NCBI GenBank assembly: GCA_019113175.1
Contig: DXHY01000030.1
Location: 1-64,000 of the forward strand
Source: Candidatus Eisenbergiella stercoravium
GTDB taxonomy: Bacteria; Bacillota; Clostridia; Lachnospirales; Lachnospiraceae
Length of the DNA: 64,000 bases
Reading direction: 5' to 3'
The notes under the pieces are model-generated. The model was given only the letters and a program-made list of their open reading frames with translations, ran no database searches and was not told the DNA's origin. The translations under genes and the position numbers were made by a program. Positions 1 through 6,378 of the stretch are shown here, piece after piece (position 1 is the stretch's first letter; the number at the start of each line of letters is the position of its first letter).

Positions 1-52
1 CCTTTACATGTTTTGTTTCGCAACTAACATCATAAAGAAAAACGGTATGATT

Positions 53-87
53 GGGAAGCAGGGATTTCCTCTGCTTCCCTTTTTATT
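53..87 (+). terminator. Rho-independent terminator of an upstream gene
   Basis: A GGGAAGCAG stem pairs with CTGCTTCCC and is followed by a T-rich run. It closes a transcription unit that enters from the left. Positions 1-52 show no recognisable gene. Confidence 0.8.
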
Positions 88-152
88 TAGTAACCATTCC
101 TATCTTTGCCAATGATAATTATACACTAACACAAATATTATAATGCGAAATT

Positions 153-221
153 CAGGCCCTGTAAACAATGCCGAACCCAGGCCTTGTAAACATTGACATT
201 ATATCTTGTGCTGATTATAAT
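153..221 (+). promoter_or_regulatory. Promoter with direct-repeat operator for the EFR1 ferredoxin gene
   Basis: TTGACA (193-198), a 17-nt spacer and TATAAT (216-221) form a consensus sigma-A promoter. Two near-identical 18-bp copies of CAGGCCYTGTAAACAWTG lie at 153-170 and 178-195, 25 bp apart. The second overlaps the -35 box, so they probably bind a regulator. An AT-rich stretch at 107-123 contains GATAATTAT and could be a weak Fur-like site. Confidence 0.7.
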
Positions 222-262
222 AAAATTCAGGTGTAAAATTAAATATTACAGGAGGAATCGCC

Positions 263-1024
263 ATGAGTGTTTTTCAAATCGTTTTCAGCCCAACCGGTGG
301 GACACAGAAAGTTGCAGATACCATTACATTGAAATGGGATAAGCCTGCCAGAAAAATAGATTTATCTGATCCCAAAACGGATTTTGCGGCAATCAGCCTG
401 GAGAAAGAGGATATTGCTGTTATTGCGGTACCTTCTTTTGGGGGACGTGTTCCTGCATTGGCTGTCGAAAGGCTGGAAAAAATCCATGGCAATGGGGCCA
501 TGTGCGTTGCTGTTTGTGTGTATGGAAACCGGGCATATGAGGATACCCTGATTGAACTGAATGATGCTGCAGCAAAGAGCGGCTTTCAGGTAATCGCCGG
601 GATTGCGGCCATTGCGGAGCATTCCATCATGCATCAATATGCGACAGGGCGGCCGGATGAGGAGGATAGGACCCAGCTGCAGGGCTTTGCTGAAAAAATC
701 CTTGAAAAAATAAGCAATGCAGATATGTCTGCTCCGCAGATTCCAGGAAATCGTCCATATAAAAAAGCCGGAGGCGCAGGTCTGGTTCCCAAGGCTGACC
801 ACAAATGTAATGCGTGCGGCCTTTGTGCTGAAAAGTGCCCTGCGCAGGCAATCAGCCGGGAAAATCCAAGGGAGACAGACGGGAAAAAATGTATTTCCTG
901 TATGCGCTGCATTTCAGTTTGTCCGCAGTCAGCCCGTAAGGTGAACAGCGCCATGGTTTCTGTAGCGGCAATGGCAATAAAAAAAGCCTGTTCCGAAAAG
1001 AAGAGCAATGAGCTTTTCCTGTAA
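263..1024 (+). CDS. EFR1-family ferredoxin with flavodoxin-like N-terminal domain
   Basis: The 253-residue protein starts with a flavodoxin-like fold (SPTGGTQKVADT, residues 9-20, is the phosphate-binding loop of the family). It ends with two 4Fe-4S motifs of the CxxCxxCxxxCP type at C182/185/188/192 and C210/213/216/220. This architecture is typical of EFR1 proteins, which are thought to move low-potential electrons; the partner is unknown. The start has an AGGAGGAATCGCC ribosome-binding region and a consensus promoter upstream. Its place before feoAB and the repeat operator suggest control by iron or redox state, which is inference. Confidence 0.88.
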   Translation: MSVFQIVFSPTGGTQKVADTITLKWDKPARKIDLSDPKTDFAAISLEKEDIAVIAVPSFGGRVPALAVERLEKIHGNGAMCVAVCVYGNRAYEDTLIELNDAAAKSGFQVIAGIAAIAEHSIMHQYATGRPDEEDRTQLQGFAEKILEKISNADMSAPQIPGNRPYKKAGGAGLVPKADHKCNACGLCAEKCPAQAISRENPRETDGKKCISCMRCISVCPQSARKVNSAMVSVAAMAIKKACSEKKSNELFL

Positions 1025-1126
1025 GGACGGCGTTGCGGCAATTGTGCGTGCCTGCATCTCACATCGGTTGTGGAGATAAAATGCCTGCGCCGCTTTTTCC
1101 TCAATACATTTTTGGAGGTGTAGAGA

Positions 1127-1357
1127 ATGCTGTTAAAGGATGCCCAAACAGGACATACCTATGTGGTGGAAAATATCCATCTTCCTTTCCAGTTGGAGCG
1201 CCGTCTTGAGGCATTGGGGATGACCCGGGAAACCCCGGTTTCCATATTGAATCGTAAGGGGAAGGGAATACTGATCATCAGACTTCGAGGGACCCGATTT
1301 GCCCTGGGATACAATATTACGAGGAATATTGAGGTGAAGGAAGGTGGGGCGGAATGA
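1127..1357 (+). CDS. feoA: Ferrous iron transport protein A
   Basis: This 76-residue SH3-like protein matches FeoA in length and pattern: it opens LLKDAQTG and has a central LEALGMTRETPV segment followed by KGKGILIIRLRGTRFALG. FeoA supports Fe(II) uptake by FeoB at the cytoplasmic side of the membrane. The start follows a GGAGGTG site. The stop overlaps the feoB start (ATGA at 1354-1357), so the two are translationally coupled. Confidence 0.93.
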   Translation: MLLKDAQTGHTYVVENIHLPFQLERRLEALGMTRETPVSILNRKGKGILIIRLRGTRFALGYNITRNIEVKEGGAE

Positions 1358-3399
1358 ATGAGCGCGAAATGACAATAGGTTTTATTGGAAACCCCAATTG
1401 CGGCAAGACGACGTTATTTAACGCATATACCGGAGCAAATCTGAAGGTAGCCAACTGGCCCGGCGTTACGGTAGAAAAGGTGGAAGGGGCCGTTAAGGAT
1501 CATGACCTTAATATCCATCTGGTGGATCTGCCGGGTACATACAGTCTGACTTCCTATACCATGGAGGAGATGGTAGCCCGCCGGTTCATTTTAAGCGATG
1601 AAGTGGATGTCATCATCAACGTAGTGGACGCCTCCTCCCTGGAGCGGAGCCTTTATTTAACCCTGCAGCTGTTGGAATTGGGCAAGCCGGTCGTAATGGC
1701 GCTGAATATGATGGATATTGTTGAGAAGCGCGGCATGGAGATCGATTTGCACCGTCTGCCGGAAATGCTTGGTATACCGGTGATACCCGTATCTGCCCGC
1801 CAGCGGCGGGGGCTGGATGTGCTGCTCCACGCAGCCATCCATCATAAGGACAGCACCGGGCCGGACCGCCTGATCCATGAGCACAAGACGGTATCTCAGC
1901 ACCGGCATAACCATCATGCGGAGTACGCAATGGTCTATTCCGACGAGATCGAGGATAAGATCGACATGATTATGCCTGAACTGAAGAATCGGTATCCTGA
2001 TCTGAAAAACTACCGTTGGCATGCTTTAAAGCTGCTGGAAGGGGATAAGGAGATTACGGAGAAGTATCCGGTGGATCTGCCTCAGGTACTGGACCGCAGC
2101 TATGAGTCAGACATCATTAACCAGAAATATGATTTCATCGGGGAAATCATCCGTGAAGTGCTGCTTTATAAGGAACGCCAGGATGTCCTCACTGAAAAAG
2201 CGGACAGGATTTTGACCAGCAAGGTGTGGGGAATCCCTGTTTTTCTTATGATCATGGCAGTCACCTTTTTCCTGACTTTTACTGTGGGCGACTGGCTCAA
2301 GGGATATCTTGAGCTCGCGATCAGCTGGCTTTCCGATGCTGCGGCATCAGGACTTACGGCGATAAAGGCAGGAGATATTCTCACTTCCCTGGTGGTGGAC
2401 GGCATCATCGGCGGTGTCGGTACCATCGTTACCTTTCTGCCTAATATCCTGATCCTGTTCCTTTGCCTGGCTCTGCTTGAAGACAGTGGATACATGGCTC
2501 GTGTAGCCTATGTGATGGAAGGAATCATGAGCAGGCTGGGTCTCTCTGGAAAAGCTTTCATTCCCATGCTGCTGGGGTTCGGTTGTACCGTTCCTGCCAT
2601 CATGGCTTCCCGTGCGCTTGAAAACAGGCGGGACCGCTTCAAGGTTATGCTGGTCACTCCGTTTATGAGCTGCAACGCCCGGCTGACCATTTATATCTTG
2701 TTCTCGGAGATGTTTTTTCCTGATAACGCCATGGTAGTGGCCTACTCTATGTACCTCATCGGTATTGTTGTGGCCATTGTCGTATCAGCTTTTATTCATC
2801 TGCTGGATCGGAAGAAGAGCGTCAACTATTTGATGATTGAACTGCCGGAGTACAAGCTGCCGGACACACATACGGTAGCCATCTATGTGTGGGAAAAGGT
2901 AAAGGATTATCTGGGAAAGGCCGGAACCACGATTTTCCTGGCCACCCTGATCATCTGGGCTCTGCTGAATTTCGGCCCGCAAGGGTATACTCCCGATATG
3001 ACTGGAAGCTTCGGTGCGGTGATTGGCAAATGGCTCACCCCGTTCTTTATTCCCATTGGCCTGGGATTCTGGCAGATTGCCGTGGCGCTGATTGCCGGTA
3101 TCTCCGCTAAGGAAGTGGTAGTGTCCAGCTGCGCCGTGCTGTTTGGCATTGTCAACGCCAGTTCCCCGGAGGGGATGACTGCGTTCTATACTGCTCTGGA
3201 GAATATTGGTTTTGGCCCTCTTAACGCCTTCTGTCTAATGGTGTTTTGTCTGCTTTATATTCCATGTGCTGCTTCTCTGGCCACAATACGCAAAGAGTCG
3301 GGCAGCTGGGCATGGATGGGTTTCACTGCCGTCTTTCAGCTTGCGGTAGCCTGGTTAGTTACATTTATAGTCTATCGAATTGGTTTGCTGATTATCTGA
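1354..3399 (+). CDS. feoB: Ferrous iron transporter FeoB
   Basis: The 681-residue protein has an N-terminal G domain with the G1 motif GNPNCGKTT (residues 12-20), the switch region NWPGVTVE and DLPGTYSL (G3). A NFeoB helical domain follows, then a polytopic membrane part with the Gate motifs around GCTVPAIMA and SCNARLTIY. It imports Fe(II) in a GTPase-dependent way. It overlaps feoA by 4 nt. The length is on the short side for FeoB, but no domain is missing. The Cys-rich partner that often follows feoB is encoded separately at 9257. Confidence 0.97.
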   Translation: MNEREMTIGFIGNPNCGKTTLFNAYTGANLKVANWPGVTVEKVEGAVKDHDLNIHLVDLPGTYSLTSYTMEEMVARRFILSDEVDVIINVVDASSLERSLYLTLQLLELGKPVVMALNMMDIVEKRGMEIDLHRLPEMLGIPVIPVSARQRRGLDVLLHAAIHHKDSTGPDRLIHEHKTVSQHRHNHHAEYAMVYSDEIEDKIDMIMPELKNRYPDLKNYRWHALKLLEGDKEITEKYPVDLPQVLDRSYESDIINQKYDFIGEIIREVLLYKERQDVLTEKADRILTSKVWGIPVFLMIMAVTFFLTFTVGDWLKGYLELAISWLSDAAASGLTAIKAGDILTSLVVDGIIGGVGTIVTFLPNILILFLCLALLEDSGYMARVAYVMEGIMSRLGLSGKAFIPMLLGFGCTVPAIMASRALENRRDRFKVMLVTPFMSCNARLTIYILFSEMFFPDNAMVVAYSMYLIGIVVAIVVSAFIHLLDRKKSVNYLMIELPEYKLPDTHTVAIYVWEKVKDYLGKAGTTIFLATLIIWALLNFGPQGYTPDMTGSFGAVIGKWLTPFFIPIGLGFWQIAVALIAGISAKEVVVSSCAVLFGIVNASSPEGMTAFYTALENIGFGPLNAFCLMVFCLLYIPCAASLATIRKESGSWAWMGFTAVFQLAVAWLVTFIVYRIGLLII

Positions 3400-3416
3400 A
3401 ACAGGAGAGGAAATGG

Positions 3417-3450
3417 TGTGAAAAATAAGCCCGATGGCTTATTTTTCACA
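3417..3450. repeat. Perfect hairpin shared with 31198-31233
   Basis: A TGAAAAATAAGCC arm, a CGAT loop and the exact complementary arm lie 18 nt after feoB. The same core recurs at 31201-31230. Flanking bases differ between the copies yet still pair (GTG/CAC here, GAT/ATC there). It may act as a terminator or 3' stabiliser for feoAB, though no T-run beyond the stem follows. Confidence 0.8.
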
Positions 3451-3595
3451 GCAAAGCGCCATAATCCGCGTTGAATTTAAGGAGGCATACGGTTGAAGCG
3501 GATTTTCCGGCCTGATAAAAGATTCATGGTTGAAACAGCAGAAAAAAGCGGGTATTATGGTAAGAAATGATTGAAAATAAGAAGGCGGCAAACGA

Positions 3596-4360
3596 ATGAG
3601 AAAAGCAATCAGACGGATCGTTCTGGCAGCGGCGGCTGTCATTTTTATTGTTTCCTGCGTAAACCTGTTTCAGATTTTTTCCGAATACCGCAGGGGAGAG
3701 GTGGAGTACGGGGAAATTCGGGAATATGCCATCCTCCCTGAAACGGAAGAAGAGGCGGAGGGTGAGGACTTTTTTCCGATGCCGGACATTGACTTTGGAT
3801 CGTTAAAAGAGATGAACGGCGATTTCTGTGCCTGGCTGTATATCCCGGCGCTGGATGTGAACTATCCTGTGGTCTGGAACGGAGATAACGAGACCTACCT
3901 GACGCGTACCTTTGAAGGCGGAAGCAACAGTGCAGGCTGCCTGTTCGTGGATGCGGCAAACCGGCCGGATTTTTCGGATCGTAATACCCTGATCTATGGC
4001 CACAATATGAAAAACGGCACCATGTTCGGTTCACTGAGCGATTTTCAGCAGGAGGAGAAGCTTGCGGAGCAGGAGCCATATTTCTATCTTTATACGGAAG
4101 ATGCTGCGATGCGTTTCCGGATTATCGCATATTATACAACGACCGGAGACAGCAGCACCTACAGTCTTGTGAACACGGACGAGGAGTATGACGCATATCT
4201 GCGGTGGATTCTCCGGAATAATCAGTTTTCGGGCTATGCGGAAGAAATGATGGAAGGACGGCCTGAGATTGTGACATTGTCCACCTGCCATGGCAGAGCA
4301 GGCGGCACAGAAAGATTTGTGGTGCACGGCGTTCTGTCTGCGAAATATTATCAGTATTAA
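3596..4360 (+). CDS. srtB: Class B sortase
   Basis: The 254-residue protein has an N-terminal membrane anchor (about residues 7-28) and a sortase domain. The expected catalytic residues are His136 (LIYGHNM), Cys231 (TLSTCHG) and Arg240. Sortases join sorting-signal proteins to peptidoglycan or assemble pili. No LPxTG-like substrate is encoded nearby, so the target lies elsewhere. An AAGAAGG site precedes the start. SrtB enzymes are often linked to haem/iron acquisition, which fits feoAB next door but is not proven here. Confidence 0.93.
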   Translation: MRKAIRRIVLAAAAVIFIVSCVNLFQIFSEYRRGEVEYGEIREYAILPETEEEAEGEDFFPMPDIDFGSLKEMNGDFCAWLYIPALDVNYPVVWNGDNETYLTRTFEGGSNSAGCLFVDAANRPDFSDRNTLIYGHNMKNGTMFGSLSDFQQEEKLAEQEPYFYLYTEDAAMRFRIIAYYTTTGDSSTYSLVNTDEEYDAYLRWILRNNQFSGYAEEMMEGRPEIVTLSTCHGRAGGTERFVVHGVLSAKYYQY

Positions 4361-4363
4361 AGC

Positions 4364-4419
4364 TTGCCGGCCGTCATAAAATATGGTAATCTTTTTTATG
4401 CGGTTAGATAAAACTAACC
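4364..4419 (+). promoter_or_regulatory. Probable promoter and palindromic operator for the DUF3793-flavodoxin pair
   Basis: TTGCCG (4364-4369), 17 nt and TAATCT (4387-4392) form a plausible promoter. Just downstream is a perfect inverted repeat GGTTAG-N6-CTAACC (4402-4419). The same GTTAG-N6-CTAAC arrangement overlaps the -10 box at 9175-9190 in front of the FeoB-associated gene, so one metal-responsive regulator may control both. Confidence 0.6.
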
Positions 4420-4467
4420 AAAAACATGACAAATGCCGTATGGCGCCGAAAACCGGAGGAGAGGACG

Positions 4468-5091
4468 ATGCCGATTGAAGAGATCACCCGTTATCTGCAT
4501 ACAGATACCAGAACCGGCAGAAGAAATCTGCACATTATGCTGGCGATTCACTGCGCACCGTTTTTGAAGGGAATGAAGGAAAGCGCGATGCTTTCCCTTC
4601 CGAGAAATCAGGCGGTGGAGCTGGGGAAGCTCGCGTCTCAGGCGGGCCTGAACTGGTATTTCCTGTTTCATGAGGACGGGAAGGATATGGTTTTTCTCTA
4701 TCGCAGGGAAGCGTTCCATCAGTATCTGAAAAGGCCGGATGTGAAATGTTTTCTTGAAAAACGCGGATATTTTGAAAAGGATGGAAGCGAGGCGTTTCTG
4801 GCCTGCCGCATCCTGGGCGAGCTGTCACGAAGGATGAGCCGTTATTTTTGCGGCGAAGACGAATTCCCCCATGAGGTCGGGGTGCTGCTCGGCTATCCCA
4901 CGGAGGACGTGGAGGATTATATCCGCCTGGAAGGCAGAGAGTTTCTCTTTGTCGGTTACTGGAAGGTATATCACAACGAGCAGCGGGCAAGAAAACTGTT
5001 TGCCGCCTTCGACGAGGCGAGGGAAACGACTGTCCGGGAGGTTCTGGAAGGGAAGGAACTGTATCAGCTGTGCGGAGGATGCGCTTCCTGA
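4468..5091 (+). CDS. DUF3793 family protein
   Basis: The 207-residue protein carries the family signature FPHEVGVLLGYPTEDVEDYI near the middle-to-end and a Cys-rich tail (LCGGCAS). The biochemical role is not known, but DUF3793 genes commonly sit next to flavodoxin genes in Clostridia, as here. The start at 4468 is preferred over an upstream in-frame ATG at 4426 because CGGAGGAGAGGACG immediately precedes it. The upstream stretch resembles a degenerate form of the hairpin start-site module described elsewhere in this window. Confidence 0.8.
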   Translation: MPIEEITRYLHTDTRTGRRNLHIMLAIHCAPFLKGMKESAMLSLPRNQAVELGKLASQAGLNWYFLFHEDGKDMVFLYRREAFHQYLKRPDVKCFLEKRGYFEKDGSEAFLACRILGELSRRMSRYFCGEDEFPHEVGVLLGYPTEDVEDYIRLEGREFLFVGYWKVYHNEQRARKLFAAFDEARETTVREVLEGKELYQLCGGCAS

Positions 5092-5158
5092 GACGGGATC
5101 TTTTGAGAAGCCTTTCTGAAACAAAATATTTTCCATGGGATTCGGTGTTACATAACGG

Positions 5159-5339
5159 TGCCGCCCTTGGGCGGCAATGGAAATTGGACGTACGTCCAAT
5201 TTCTCTTAAATTAAATGCCGCCCTTTGGCGGCGGAAGGCGAGGCGGAGAAAATCCTATGGATTTTCTCCTGGAAATTGGACTTAAGTCCAATTTCTCTTG
5301 ATTAAATGCCGCCCTTTGGCGGCGGAAGGAGAGGAAGAA
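5159..5339 (+). repeat. Hairpin train A in front of flavodoxin
   Basis: Six consecutive hairpins fill the intergenic space. They are GCCGCCC/GGGCGGC (M1, 5160-5175), GGAAATTGGAC/GTCCAATTTC (M3, 5179-5205), M1 (5217-5232), GGAGAAAATCC/GGATTTTCTCC (M2, 5245-5269), M3 (5271-5297), and M1 (5308-5323). The last M1 is followed by GGAAGGAGAGGAAGAA and the flavodoxin ATG, 16 nt after the stem. AT-rich linkers ending in ATTAAA precede the second and third M1 copies. The same module types recur before pepP and tyrS. Confidence 0.9.
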
Positions 5340-5777
5340 ATGGCACAGATATCGGTTGTATATTGGAGCGGAACGGGAAACACGGCGCAGATGGCGGAGA
5401 TGGTTGCGAAAGGAATCCGAGAGGCGGGAAAGGAGGCCGCTGTGCTCAGCGTGGATCTGGTGAGCGTGGACGCGCTGAAGGAAGAAAAGGCGTTTGCTCT
5501 CGGCTGTCCTTCCATGGGAGCGGAGCAGCTGGAAGAGAGCATCATGGAGCCCTTTATGTGCGAGCTGGATGGAGCGATCTCCGGGAAGAAGATCGGACTG
5601 TTCGGTTCCTATGGCTGGGGCGGCGGAGAATGGATGCGCGAGTGGGAAGAGCGGATTCAGAATGACGGGGCCTCCGTGCTGGAAGGAGAAGGTGTGATTG
5701 CCAACGGCGCGCCTGACGCGGAAGCGGAGGAAGCCTGTAAGGCGCTTGGAAGAGCTCTGGCAGCTGCAGCGGAGTAA
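5340..5777 (+). CDS. Flavodoxin
   Basis: A 145-residue single-domain flavodoxin with the FMN phosphate loop WSGTGNTAQMAEM (about residues 9-21) and the FGSYGWGGGEWM loop that contacts the isoalloxazine ring. It carries one or two electrons and can replace ferredoxin under iron limitation. It lies downstream of the DUF3793 gene with the hairpin train between them. The start is fixed by the purine-rich site at the end of the train; an in-frame ATG at 5298 lies inside the hairpins and is rejected. Confidence 0.93.
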   Translation: MAQISVVYWSGTGNTAQMAEMVAKGIREAGKEAAVLSVDLVSVDALKEEKAFALGCPSMGAEQLEESIMEPFMCELDGAISGKKIGLFGSYGWGGGEWMREWEERIQNDGASVLEGEGVIANGAPDAEAEEACKALGRALAAAAE

Positions 5778-5921
5778 TGCCTTTGAAAGAGCGCCGGCGG
5801 ACGCGGCAGAGTAATTTTGGGGAAGAATGGAGCCGGAAGAAGAAGGGGTGCCTCCTGCAAAATATTGATTGAAAACACTAAAAGGTTAAAATAAATCAAT
5901 AAAATTGATTAAATATGCACC

Positions 5922-5951
5922 TTGCACCTGCTCAAAGGGCTGTGTTACAAT
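5922..5951 (+). promoter_or_regulatory. Promoter of the leucine T-box/leuA transcript
   Basis: TTGCAC (5922-5927), an 18-nt spacer and TACAAT (5946-5951) predict a transcript start near 5958, at the 5' edge of the T-box. The 5778-5921 stretch upstream is AT-rich and shows no gene. Confidence 0.65.
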
Positions 5952-5957
5952 CGAAGA

Positions 5958-6280
5958 AATTGAATAAGGGAAAGCGAGGAAGAGGAATAGTAGCCGGACG
6001 TGAGGAAGCAGAGAGCTGCCGGAGGGTGCGAGGCAGCCGGAAGCGGAAGGGGAACTGACCTTGGAGCAGCCTTTCTGAAGGCCGCGGATGCGGCTGCGTA
6101 GGAAAGGACGGAGTTTCCGCCGTAGAAAGGGAAAGGGCATGACAGTGTCTGATTTGAGTGCGGGAAAAGCGGCGCGGAAGGCGCAGCCTGTCCCGAAATA
6201 GAGTGGTACCGCGTGAAGTAAATTTGCGTCTCTATGAAGATTCCGAAAAAGGGGATTTTCACAGAGGCGCTTCTTTTTTT
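5958..6280 (+). ncRNA. T-box riboswitch, leucine type (CUG specifier)
   Basis: Stem I shows the loop-E pair AGTA (5989-5992) and GAA (6052-6054), directly followed by the specifier codon CTG (6055-6057), a leucine codon. The T-box antiterminator sequence GAGTGGTACCGCG is at 6201-6213. The competing terminator pairs GCGTCTCTATGAAGATTCC with GGGGATTTTCACAGAGGCGC and ends in a T-run (6226-6280). Uncharged tRNA-Leu should stabilise the antiterminator and allow transcription of the downstream synthase. Confidence 0.93.
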
Positions 6281-6378
6281 CAAAGGAAGCTCCGATGAGG
6301 GCGGCTCAAAAGACGGGCCGCCGGCAAGTGAATGAAAATCTCCGGTTCGTAAAGAAAAATGCAGGAGGAAAGAATTGT

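Noticed and set aside
5306-5665. Overlapping upstream frame starting at the ATG inside the M1 hairpin
   Set aside because: The frame relative to the true gene differs between M1 copies (32 to 35 nt offset), so a conserved overlapping reading frame is not supported.
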